This document shows positions 1-10,285 of a stretch of 64,000 bases of DNA, piece by piece (position 1 is the first letter of the stretch; every line of letters begins with the position of its first letter). Source of the stretch: Apostichopus japonicus (taxonomy: Eukaryota; Echinodermata; Holothuroidea; Aspidochirotida; Stichopodidae); contig NC_092565.1 of NCBI RefSeq assembly GCF_037975245.1, forward strand, positions 7,310,999-7,374,998, given 5' to 3'. Both the position numbers and the translations under genes were made by a program. Under the pieces are notes generated by a model. The model was not told where the DNA came from. It did not search any database and saw only the letters and a program-made list of their open reading frames with translations.

Positions 1-368
1 TATAGTGATTGGTTTCTTACTGTATAGTTCAGTGTTATACGGCACATTTAGTATATATATCTATGATGACATATTTGCTATCCAACTGAGGCATCATTTT
101 GTTTTGTTTGAATATGTGATTAACAAGCATAACATTTTACCTCAGTCATATAGGATATTAAAATCGAATTCTGCATAATTCGATTGTACACGACTATATT
201 CCACTTGTCCACAAGTATTTGATTCGTAACGGCTGCTTCATGTTCGATGTTAACGCCCATGTGTGTTATAATCACATCCATTGTTGCATGGAACATGTTT
301 TACAAATAGTTCATACAGAGTAGCTCTTGTATATCAAACCTTGATAAACACTACACTTTTTTATATTG

Positions 369-466
<98 letters not shown>

Positions 467-1821
467 TTATTATGAGAACAAAAACACGTGTTTATAGCAA
501 CGCACTCTCTTCTCTTTAATGGACACAAAATAAGTAAATAAAGTACAACTTGTAATTAATTCTATTTTCTTTGTTTTGCTTTTGTTTTCGTTAATATTAC
601 TGATTGTAGACCTATGTCCCCTCACCGAGTCACCCCCCCCCCCCAATCACTCCATACATTAAAACTAGAAAAAGACAACTCCACACATTGTAGAATAAAA
701 AGATTCAGTATGTTTTCATATAATAATAGCAACACCATTTGAGTGATAAATTTAAAGGACGAATTTTAGTCTTGATATGTAATATTCCCCAAAGAAAATA
801 GAAAGAAATAATGAATGTTAGTAATGTCTCTATATCTAATGAGGATTTAAATATATTCAGCTTCCTTTTACAAGGCTTTAAGGCTAAATCGAGAATAACG
901 CCGGCTCTGCAATGCGGGCCATTAAGGGTGCATGGGGGGGGGGGGGGCGTGGGTTGTAGTATTTTGCATGCATCGTCCGTAAAACCTTGTTTCTGGTGAG
1001 TCATTTATTCTTTTGAATCGTATATTATCGTATATTACCTTATTTTTCTACAGCGAAGTTTTATTTCGTTATTTACTCGTCACTATTATGAGCTCATCGG
1101 TGTTTTGTTGAGTTTCTCATCCATGGAAACTTTAAACCACAATGACTTTCACAAAATTTCTACGCAAAATATTAAAAAAGAATATCAAACAACTGAAAAG
1201 TCTAATGGAGCTTGTCAAAGAATTGCTGAGAAGTGCGTTGTAAAGTTTTAAAATTGAGATCGACAGGTCGGCAAACCAGGGATCTGCCTGCGATCACTGG
1301 TCCTAAAAATGTCAGCACAGTGTTCCAACCGGCGAGCTGTGTTCAATGCATGCGGGTGCAACTGAGTTCGTTCAATGCAAGTCAAGTAACGTTCAAGCTT
1401 ATCTATGGTTACGGTACGAATGTATAACAGATGGCGCTATATACCTATTGTGATACTTACATTTGCCATAGAGAAAAGACGTCAGAATATTAGCAATACA
1501 TTACAGTCCTGCTAATGCCTCTCATTTCATTTTAAAGTGGTAATCCTTGATCTTCTTGGATCCTTGTTCTTCTTATAAGAAAGAAACGATGAACGAAGTC
1601 ACACATTGCATGAGATCAATTATAGCTTTGATCGTGTAATTGAAAACTGAAAGACATATAGGTACTTTATAGCATATCGCGATTAACCGACAAACAGCTA
1701 CCACATATAAAATGTGTTCCATGTTTTCACTGTTTGCACGCATTGCTTGATTATTCATAATTGGTTATTCAAAATTCAAAATATTAAAGAAGAATACCTT
1801 CTTCCGGCTTCCACCGTACCG
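1..1821. other. Intergenic, AT-rich
   Basis: No coding exon is recognisable on either strand. The stretch holds one long (TA)n microsatellite at about 375-462, short homopolymer C and G tracts near 640 and 935, and otherwise unremarkable AT-rich sequence. The short open frames here have no domain or motif I recognise. Confidence 0.6.
375..462. repeat. (TA)n microsatellite
   Basis: About 44 uninterrupted TA dinucleotides. A forward open frame reading alternating Tyr-Ile runs through it and is an artefact of the repeat. Similar shorter tracts occur at about 5415-5459, 12262-12352 and 22000-22015. Confidence 0.95.
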
Positions 1822-2290
1822 ATAATAATAATACATAATTTTTATATAGCGCCAAACAAACTATGAAATAATTCTCGTAGCGCGTAAAAAAATAATAACA
1901 ATTATAACATATATGCATTGGTGAAGAGATACGTTTTTAGTGCTGATTTGAAAGTGTTTACAGTATTGCATATTTTTATATGTTCTGGAAGTGAGATCCA
2001 CAGGCACGGTGCACTGGATGTGAACGTTCTCAAGCCGTAAGTCTGTGTTTTTACTCTAGGGATGAGTAACATCAGCGATGAATAAGAGCGAAGGTGAGCG
2101 TGTGGATGATGGTCGGAGCTGAAACAAGTTGGTGAGGTAGCTTGGTCCTACATTGTGCATACATTTGAAAACCATCAGAAGTAGTTTGTAGTTGATTCGT
2201 TCGCGTATCGGGAGCCAGTGGATGATCACTTCCAAAAGGAAAAGTCGAAACAACATCTTTCTCTTCATTTTCCTTATGTTTCGCCGTTCT
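1822..2290 (-). mobile_element. LINE remnant: reverse transcriptase C-terminus and 3' end (L2/CR1-like)
   Basis: On the minus strand, about 2268 to 2090 reads the conserved end of a LINE ORF2, with a segment of the form HWLPIRERINYKLLLMVFKC. After a frame change near 2060, about 2045 to 1905 continues with the classic tail (TYGLRTF..SAPCLW.SLPE..., then FKSALKTYLF). A 3' end follows at about 1822-1880 with a 'ggcgctatataaa'-like end and an ATTATT-type short repeat, as in L2/CR1-type elements. The frame break and missing upstream domains make it a dead fragment. Clade is inferred from the tail only. Confidence 0.8.
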
Positions 2291-3033
2291 AAATGTCACT
2301 GATGTTTACGGCGCTGAGCTTTAATCTGTAACTATAGTTGGATGCTGCGATATTGTAAATAGAACATACGACCAAACTTGTGAATATGTAATATGTGAAT
2401 ATGAATATGCATAAATATTAAAGAACCAAATATAAAGCGACACGGCGCTGACATCGTTTATTTCATTTGAGAACAGTTACAGAGCTGTCTTGGAGCTGTC
2501 TTGCTGTATACTTATCATGTCTTAGAAGCGATCATGGTATGAGAGAGGACTTCCGAAGAAAACGTAAACTGAAAAGTGGCGGCACCAGCCTTCCAAAGTG
2601 GTGGAGGGGGAGGGGTGGGACCAAGTTGGATGTAACTAAGTGAAAAAAACCCGCACAACTTATAAAATGTACTTCACGTAAAATAAATATAGTGGGCTAG
2701 GCAACATGTCCTACCTAATCCCCCCCCCCCAATCTCTCTTCACCCCACGCTTCATCAGTGCCAAAATCAATAATTTATGAATATTCACATCTTTACACGA
2801 AATTTTTTCTATGGAATTCTATGTATTACTCTATAATAGTATAGTCATTCCTCCCTACTCCAGTATAGTATCATACATGTATTACCATGTATAGGTATTG
2901 GTTGTGCGAAGACGAAGAATAATACATCACTAATGTATGATGATTGAATTTCTTTTAGACCAGATGGCCCATGAACTGAGGTCTTCGGCTGTTACATCTC
3001 ATGCATGAGTGATGACATATCATAGCGTCAAAT
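2291..3033. other. Intergenic, no gene seen
   Basis: AT-rich sequence with C-tracts near 2715 and no recognisable exon, RNA gene or complete element. It runs up to the left target duplication of the foldback element. Confidence 0.5.
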
Positions 3034-3758
3034 TATGGAACGCGAAAAGGACCACAACATATGATGATGTTAATGATGATCTAATTTTATACGTTCATGT
3101 ACTAAACAACTTACGATCATGTACTAAACATATACGATGATGTACTAAAAAACTAAGATGTACATCAAAACATATACGATGATGTACTAAAAAACTAAGA
3201 TGTACATCAAAACATGCGATAATGTACTAAAAACGTAAGATGTACATCAAAACATATACGATCATGTACTGAAAACTTGTGATGATGATGAAATAGCGCA
3301 AGTTACAAAAAAGTGGCGTATGAATATCCATTATTGTCGTTTGAATACGCGTATGAATATCCATATATAAGTGTCCCTAGGAATATCAAAGTTCATACCG
3401 AAGCCCCGCCCCTAATGGTTCTTAATGAGTTTACACTGAATATTCATACTCGTATGCATACGCCACATATGAATATACATACCGTATGCAGACGCCACTT
3501 TTTTGAACATAACATTATTAGTACATGATCGTATTTTTTTTTGATGTACATCGTACGTTTGTAGTACATGATCGTATATGTTTAGAACATGATCGTATAC
3601 TTTTAGTACATGATCGTATATGTTTGGTACATGATCGTAAATTTTTAGTACATGGTCGTGTATTTCCAGTACATGATCGTAAGTTTTCAGTACATGATCG
3701 TATAAAATTAGATCATCATTAACATCATCATATGTTGTGGTCCTTTTCGCGTTCCATA
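3034..3758. mobile_element. 725-bp foldback DNA transposon with 6-bp target duplication
   Basis: The outer 60 bp on each side are inverted copies of each other: left from 3034, beginning tatggaacgcgaaaagg, and right ending at 3758. The 6-bp word TCAAAT stands directly outside both ends (3028-3033 and 3759-3764), as expected of a target-site duplication. Inside each arm is an array of about 20-bp units built on 'acgatcatgtacta', in opposite orientation in the two arms. A central 200-bp module (3306-3505) is itself flanked by a 14-bp inverted repeat. No transposase is encoded. The structure fits a non-autonomous foldback or MITE-like element; the superfamily is not identified. Confidence 0.85.
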
Positions 3759-4996
3759 TCAAATCCATATATAACCAAACACATTTTGGCGTGATATCTG
3801 CAACTCCATGTGCCACATAATTTTTTTTTATCTCATCACTATATGTCTACATGTAATTCCTGATTTCATTACAGTTATATATAGATCCTAAGAAACAAGT
3901 ATACTTGACGCAACCTTCACATCTGCTGTGACAATTGGTCTGTGAGTGAAGCCCTCAGTTAAACTAATTTTAAGCAATGTTATTTAGGAAATCATCGATA
4001 TAATAATTTACTTTGATGCTTGAGTATATATACACATCAATGTCCAGAGTGATGAAAATGCTGTCAATGGTTTGCACTTTGCCCGCTGAAAACATACTGA
4101 AACATCCAAATGATGTGGGGTATGCTCCCCTCCCCCTCCCCCTCCCCTCCCCTCCCCTCCCCCCTCCCTTCCCCAATCCTGCCCGACATACTGACGTACC
4201 ATTTTGTGATATCAATTACCATAGACGATTAAGTTTGGTAAATTTTTCGTGGTTTGGAAAATCCAAAAACGTATTGCTGCTTTCGAGAAAGGCCTACGAT
4301 CTATATCTGTCGAACACATGGTAGGCTATAGTGTGCCGTTGAGGACAGGAGTTGTCAAACATTAACACAAAACACAAAACACTGACATACATAAAAATGA
4401 ATATAGTAAACAGGTCAAGGTTTATGGTCAACACTAAAACGTTGGAAACAAATTAAAACGTTTATTGTTTTTTTCTTCTTCATAAATTCATAATAAATTT
4501 GTTCAAACATCCTTCACCCGGCCTACGAAGCACGCAACGTGATCGTTAAAATCGATCGATATATGTATTCTAGATATTCAATCATTGATTTTCTTGGATC
4601 AGTTTTAATTAACGTTGAACGAGTTTCTTCAAACTTGAAAATGAAAAGTTAACACCTATGAGAAAGATGTCGTCGACATTGAACCATATACGTAAGCAAG
4701 ACGATTGAAAGCTCTCATATTGTTGTGCCTACAAGCATTAGAACATTTCGAAGTCAAACGTCCTCTGTTCTTTGAGGTTTTTCAATGACATATTATTTTG
4801 TTTTTTCAGGTTTAATCTCACTGCTTCCACCATTTTTTCGATGTGGTCTTGTGAAATTTATTTTGTGAAATTAATAGTTCGTTTGGAAAGTCTTAATTTT
4901 AAAGTGAAGGAAATTGTTACCAATAATAACGTATATTGTATAGTACCGTATATTATATATTAATTCAGAAGATCCAAATAAGAATTTTGCAGCGGC
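3759..4996. other. Intergenic and presumed 5' flank of the PAN-CUB gene
   Basis: No exon is recognised. A strongly C-rich run at about 4124-4173 (CCCCT/CCCCTC units) gives the minus strand G-quadruplex potential some 820 bp upstream of the ATG at 4997. A possible splice acceptor (attaattcag, about 4960-4969) lies just before the ATG, so the 5' UTR may be split; the upstream exon was not found. Confidence 0.4.
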
Positions 4997-5314
4997 ATGG
5001 CAAAATCATCCTACCGGATCGTGCAGCAATGGATGTTTATATTAGCTGTTCTCTTGAAATATATCATCGCTACCTCTTTGGATAAATCTGGGAAATTTCA
5101 GGTCGAAAGGGGTTATGTTTTAGAAGGCCATGTTCAATACGAAGTAACCGTGCGATCACTCTCAGATTGTGCCGCAGTGTGTTTATCACATGGTAACTGT
5201 ACATCCATTAACTATGCACACTCGGATCACTGCTGTGAAATCAACCGAGCTGCAGGACCAGGCATGGCCATCATCCCTAAAGTCAAATGGGATCATGTTA
5301 CACTTCTTGAGGTG
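4997..5314 (+). CDS. PAN-CUB gene exon 1: signal peptide and PAN/apple-like domain
   Basis: ATG at 4997 is followed by a basic start and a hydrophobic run (FILAVLLKYIIA), a convincing signal peptide. The rest has the PAN-like cysteine layout (DCAAVC, then NCTSINY, then CC), with an N-glycosylation site at the NCT. Donor gtaagg after GTG at 5312-5314, phase 0. A gtggta donor three bases earlier is weaker. Confidence 0.85.
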
Positions 5315-5410
5315 GTAAGGATAGAATAAATGTTTACATTCTTCACAAATAATTGTTGACTATATAAATCAGTCATATATAAATCACAATCATAATTGAC
5401 TATATAAATC

Positions 5411-5465
<55 letters not shown>

Positions 5466-8400
5466 TTCCCCAAAAAAAAGATGGAGCATCGGGGAGACAG
5501 GGTGGAAAATTATGCGGGTAAGTCCCCAGGCGTTTGTTTCAAGGAACTAGAATCATCAATATTATCTGTGATTAAATAATATGTATCGTTTCACATAGCA
5601 GGATTATATTATATTTCTATGGTAGATCGAGGAACCGACAACTATCCAAGAACCGACAACTACAAAAGAACCGACTACAACCGAAGAACCGACAACAACC
5701 GAAGAATGGAAAACAACCAAAGAACCGACAACAACCCAAGAACAATCGACTTCAACCAAGGAACCGACAACAACAAAGGAACCGACTACAACCGAAGAAC
5801 CGACAACAACCGAAGAATGGAAAACAACCAAAGAACCGACAACAACCCAAGAACAATCGACTTCAACCAAGGAACCGACAACAACAAAGGAACCGACTAC
5901 AACCGAAGAACCGACAACAACCGAAGAATCGACAACTACCGAAGAATCGACAACTACCACCGAAAAGCCGACTACCACTGAAGAACCGACTACCACCGAA
6001 GAACCAACTACCACCGAAAATCCAACGACACTTTATCAAACAACAAGACCACAAACCACCGATGACATTACACGTAAGCATTCTATGGTCAGACACTGAT
6101 TCTGAAGTTTTTTCGTCTATCCATTTGATCGTACTACGTAGTCACATGTAGCAAAACATACATGTATTGCATATATTTATAGTCAACTTAAACATTGTGG
6201 AATAAACCAGGCTAGATGTATACCCGAGTAGCGGGGGAATCAAGGGAAGGGGGTATAGGTATGGAAAGGTGAAGTGATGGTAGATACGATTATCTATGTG
6301 TGTGGAAATTTGACTATGAGGCGTAAAATTTGGCGGTAAATTCCACACAGTGTCTACAAAAGTATCCCCGCTGCCTTCCCCCTCGTCATCATTCGTTGCC
6401 CCAGTTCTAGGTTCCGGGATACGTTATATCAGGGAGCTGCTACTCTAACAGCTCCCTGATGTATGCATGCTCATACGTGAATCAGGGTTAGAGTAGCAGC
6501 TCCCTGCATACATTATTGTTTTTTCTCAAAATGTTATAATAGGCCAATACCACTAATGTAAGACGATAGACAAATATATTTACATTTCCCCCTCTCTGCA
6601 GAATGTGGACTTTTTACGCGTGAGGGGATGGTAATTAGTCCAGGTTACCCCGACAATACACCACGTAAAATGACTTGTGATCATATTTTCCGAGCACCGA
6701 ACGATAGCAGGGTGTACATAGTGGTACACGATATGGGAATGGATACCAACTGGTGGGGAGATTGTGAAGACAAGTTCAAGGTAAGAACTATCTTTGAAAA
6801 CAGTTTCTTATGTAACGGATCCACAGTTTTGCCCACTCCCCCTGACTGTTAATGATTAACCCCTCCCCTCCCGCGACACCCCCCTACACATCATCTCCTA
6901 TAGAATGTTGATATGCGAGTAACTTGCTTAGACCCTTACACGGTCGTGTCCTCGTCCAGACACTCTTTTAATGGTATATTATTGAAGAGATATAATCAAA
7001 GCAAATTGGAAAATTTCTAAAATATTTGACATTTACTTCACTACCGGTATACTTGACATGGAACTTGACTATTCTCTCTACATTGAGAGTATAATCAACA
7101 CAGTTATGCAATGTTAACATCTGTATTCAAACTATATAGTATATCAAAAGCGACTCAAAACAATACTTTGCCAAAAAGTAAATACAAAGGTGTAAAAATT
7201 GTTATGATTTGATTGACCAAAATATGCATGTAGATTTGTGTTAACGATTAACAATTGATACAACCCCCCTCCCTTCCTCGTGCACTGTCCCTCCCCCCTC
7301 ACCTTCCTCATGCACTCCCCTCCCGTCCTTCTGCTTCTATCCAATTGGCTATTCTATATTGAAAACTTCATGTGCTCTTTTCCCTCCCTACATACCTTTT
7401 GGTAATGTGTTTTAGTTTCACGACGGGCAAACGACGTCACAGGAGAACTTAATCCTAAAGGTATGTGGACACGACGAATTGTCCACGCCAGCTTACTTCC
7501 TATCATCAGGCCAGTATTATCTCAGTCGGTTTACGACCGACAACTCCGGGACCAGTAGAGGATTTACCTACTCGGTTTATTTTACGAATGGTAAGCTGAA
7601 ACTTATCGGTGAAAGAAAATGTTCGTCACTGTAAATACAGTCATTATAATTAATAACATGTATTGATGTATGTGTGGGTGTGTGTGTCAGTGTGTGTGGA
7701 AGGGGCGGCGGGGGGGGGGGGGGAGATGGGTGGGTGTTGGACGTGGTTGAAAGATATCAAACTTTCAACGTATCTGACTATGGGGTATAATCTTGGGGTT
7801 AATAGTTCGAATCCCATTCTAGACAAACATTTTTTCTCTCTTTTCCTCCAGCTTATATAGTTTCCCAGGCAGATTCCGTTTGTTCGTTTAACTTGTTTTA
7901 AAGTTTTTAAAGTCTCTCCTATTTTAAAAATATATTTAACAGTTTGCGGTGTCCCGATTGAGGTTCCTGCCGGTGGTCAAAGAATTGTTCGGTCTCCGGG
8001 ATACGGCATTGGTTCACTGCCTAACGATGTCGAATGTGATATTCATATCATTTCCACCAACACACTTTCTCTAACTTTCACCTTCTTTCAAATGGGTTGT
8101 CCAGACGAATTAGTGGTGAGTTTTCTTTTCTGCGAAACCTCTGCTCGTTTCCTGAATGCCGTAAAGAATGATCGGAACGGAAAGCATAACTAAGTTTTAG
8201 CTTTAGCTAGGGCTTCCTTGTACCATTTGATTTATCTTTGAAGAGGAAACACTGTCTTCTTGCAGATTACCTGCAGAAAAGAATGGAAGAAAGTTACTAT
8301 TCGCAGCAAACATTTCCCCCACATGTCGATTTGTTATATAGGAAACCTAAGTGATAATTAGCACATCGGTTTGTTATATATATATATATAGGAAACATTC

Positions 8401-9262
8401 ATTAGTTATAATTAACACAGAGATGAGCTTTGCAGGAGAAGAAAACGAAACCAGATGTGTCACGAAAAAAATTACAGTAAAAGTTGTAACGTAATGGTTG
8501 GTGTTATGTTCATATGTTGTAGGTGTGTCAACTGAGGCGAAAGGTCACGGGTTTAAAATGTCTAATTTATAACTTCAGTGCAATTTGCTGTGAGGAAAAC
8601 TCATAAATGGCTTGAATTACTTGAAACATGATAGGAAATAGCTACACGACTTTCAGAGCGAATGGTCAAATGAAATGAAAGTGCTTTTTTCTGGGATAAC
8701 TCTAAGGTGAAACGCTGAATTGATTTGCATCATTCACAAGTATTATGGGTATAATCAAAGAACTTTAAAAGATGAATACCATGGTAACGTGGTCAAATGT
8801 TTATAAATGTAAAAATCTCCTTAACCACCTGACCAATATTCTTCAGATTTGGTAAGAAGGCGGTAAGGTGGCGGAGAACATCAGCGTTGTGTGGCACCAC
8901 ACCGACACCTCCTTCACGTGGTCAGGCTTAGCGAGTTGATCTTTCAAATAACGTTGTAGTATACAATGTCAATATAGAGCCAGTGTACACCGCACAAACG
9001 TTACAGTATTTGAAATTATGATAAGTGCCGGATAAGACCAAAATGTCCATTTCCTTTTGTTTATATGTGTATATAATTTCCTTATCTGCTGCAGATACAC
9101 GACGGTGGGAATCTAACCACACCCTTTCTAGCGAGATCTTGTCAAGAGGCTATCGACGGAACATACCATGCCTCAGGAAACCATATCTTACTTCATGTTA
9201 CCACTGACGGCGTCAATTACAGTAATGGATTCATAGCTACTGCAACTGATGACGGGAATTAA
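4997..9262 (+). CDS. Secreted PAN/apple - mucin stalk - CUB - CUB protein, 6 exons, 486 aa
   Basis: Model join: 4997-5314, 5626-6073, 6602-6780, 7416-7590, 7943-8115, 9095-9262. All introns are GT-AG, phases (0,1,0,1,0) agree, and the length is 1461 nt. Domains in order: hydrophobic signal peptide (residues about 10-27), PAN/apple-like Cys-rich domain (about 32-105), Thr/Pro/Glu-rich stalk (about 107-253), CUB1 (257-374) and CUB2 (375-483), then a stop. There is no transmembrane segment or GPI-like tail, so the product should be secreted. Each CUB has the four canonical cysteines and an HDG motif following a Cys-x-Asp/Glu turn, the arrangement seen in calcium-binding CUBs. PAN and CUB modules bind glycans or proteins, so a role in extracellular matrix, adhesion or humoral recognition is inferred. 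No orthologue name is assigned. Confidence 0.85.
5626..6073 (+). CDS. PAN-CUB gene exon 2: Thr/Pro/Glu mucin-like stalk
   Basis: After the acceptor ggtag at 5621-5625 the frame reads about 36 units of the type (E/K/Q)-P-T-T-T or E-E-P-T-T-T, ending in DDIT before the donor gtaagc (phase 1). A block of 111 bp (37 residues) containing a Glu-Glu-Trp-Lys unit is repeated nearly exactly (from 5701 and from 5812). Dense Thr next to Pro predicts heavy O-glycosylation. The other frames are also open here and are shadows. Confidence 0.85.
6430..6506. repeat. Perfect 20-bp inverted repeat in intron 2 of the PAN-CUB gene
   Basis: The arm at 6430-6449 (cagggagctgctactctaac) is the exact reverse complement of 6487-6506, spaced by 37 bp. 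A third partial arm (agctccctgat, about 6450-6461) can pair with the left arm instead, giving two mutually exclusive hairpins in the intron RNA. Confidence 0.85.
6602..6780 (+). CDS. PAN-CUB gene exon 3: first half of CUB1
   Basis: Acceptor ctctctgcag precedes QCG, then a SPGYP motif typical of CUB, then TCDH and WWGDCEDKFK. Donor gtaaga at 6781, phase 0. The exon break inside the CUB fold, just before HDG, is repeated in CUB2, which suggests the two domains arose by duplication of an exon pair. Confidence 0.9.
7416..7590 (+). CDS. PAN-CUB gene exon 4: second half of CUB1
   Basis: Acceptor gtgttttag precedes FHDGQTTS, then KVCGHDELSTP, and the closing strand GFTYSVYF typical of CUB. Donor gtaagc at 7591, phase 1. 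Confidence 0.9.
7943..8115 (+). CDS. PAN-CUB gene exon 5: first half of CUB2
   Basis: Acceptor tttaacag precedes VCGVPIEVP, then RSPGYG, VECDIHI and FFQMGCPDELV. Donor gtgagt at 8116, phase 0, the same position in the fold as exon 3. Confidence 0.9.
9095..9262 (+). CDS. PAN-CUB gene exon 6: second half of CUB2 and stop
   Basis: Acceptor atctgctgcag precedes IHDGGNLTTPFLARSC, then the closing strand YSNGFIATA, five residues and TAA at 9260-9262. Nothing follows CUB2, so the protein ends with this domain. A candidate ATTAAA poly(A) signal lies at 9611-9616. Confidence 0.9.
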   Translation: MHDGGNLTTPFLARSCQEAIDGTYHASGNHILLHVTTDGVNYSNGFIATATDDGN

Positions 9263-9971
9263 ACAGCACACAGCTAACACATGATTAAGTAATTACCACG
9301 ATGGATGAGAGTTGGGAAGGTGTCATACATACCACCATCGTCTTTATGCGTGGTGAACTAAAAAATCATTGCGCTTTCTCAACTGGACACATCACTTTAC
9401 CATCTTCGCACAGTCATGCATTCAACAGTACAGCCATCATTTCGATTGTAACTTAATTTACAACAAACTAACTCGTTATAAGCAGTAACTTGGCCACCCA
9501 TCCATAGTACTACTGCACTACTAAGCCTAACGTTAGGTCAATAGCTACGTATGTTACTGATAGGCTAACAAGGCCTTACGATATACCAATAGCTATATAC
9601 GTATGCACGTATTAAAGCAAGTCAATACTTACAAAATTAAATTTTAAAAAAAAACGAACGAAAAATTAAGACCATGGTCATAAGATCTTTGTTGAAAACT
9701 GTTCATATGAATTAACTATTTTCGACGGTAATTACAAACAGGCGAGTGCGATAAAACTATACTGAACCAAATGGGACAATTTTTACATGGATATAAAGCT
9801 TAAAATAATTCGATAATCTACAACCGTTCGGTTCCAAAGCATTCGCATTTGATTTGACCAAGTAAAAGCGTTGTAAATAAGAAGGCAATATGAAATTTCG
9901 TGGGTTTGATGATATTCTCCATTGACAAACGACACGATCTTTTACTTTTATGAGAGTGATGATGTGGGAGG
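9263..9971. other. 3' UTR of the PAN-CUB gene, then intergenic
   Basis: The UTR probably ends after ATTAAA at 9611-9616. No further exon is seen. The 3' part abuts the left target duplication (GGGAGG, 9966-9971) of a foldback element. Confidence 0.5.
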
Positions 9972-10285
9972 TACGGAAGCGTAGAAGAGACATTGCATTG
10001 ACGCGTTACCAACTTGACAAAACGACAATTATCTGCAAATTGACGAGTTGACGAGATGGTAACGTGACAAAAATCAGAAAATTGACGTTTTGTCGAGATG
10101 GTAGTAAGTGTGCAACTCGTCAAATTGCAGAAAATTGTTGCATTGACGAGATCCGTTATCTCGTCAAAACGTCAATTTTCTGAATTTTGTCACGTTACCA
10201 TCTCGACAACTCGTCAATTTGCAGAAAATTGTCGTTTTGTCAAGTTGGTAACTCGTCAATGCAATGTCTCTTCTACGCTTCCGTA
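9972..10285. mobile_element. 314-bp foldback MITE with 6-bp target duplication
   Basis: Two arms of about 128 bp (9972-10100 and about 10157-10285) are inverted copies with only a few mismatches. The tips read tacggaagcgtagaagag and its complement. GGGAGG lies directly outside both ends (9966-9971, 10286-10291). Unpaired centre is about 55 bp. The element is almost wholly palindromic and encodes nothing; open frames here are shadows. It is distinct in sequence from the 3034-3758 element but has the same 6-bp duplication size. Confidence 0.85.

Noticed and set aside
281-475. Frame ending in a long Tyr-Ile run
   Set aside because: Translation of the (TA)n microsatellite.
3412-3816. 134-codon minus-strand frame with repeated Tyr-Asp-His-Val-Leu units
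   Set aside because: It follows the 'gatcatgtacta' unit array of the foldback element; the about 20-21-bp period keeps a frame open by chance. No start context, splice sites or domain.
5604-6014. 136-codon minus-strand frame of Val-Val-Val-Gly-Ser-Ser units
   Set aside because: Antisense shadow of the Thr-rich mucin exon, whose plus-strand frame joins correctly to a signal peptide exon and CUB exons.
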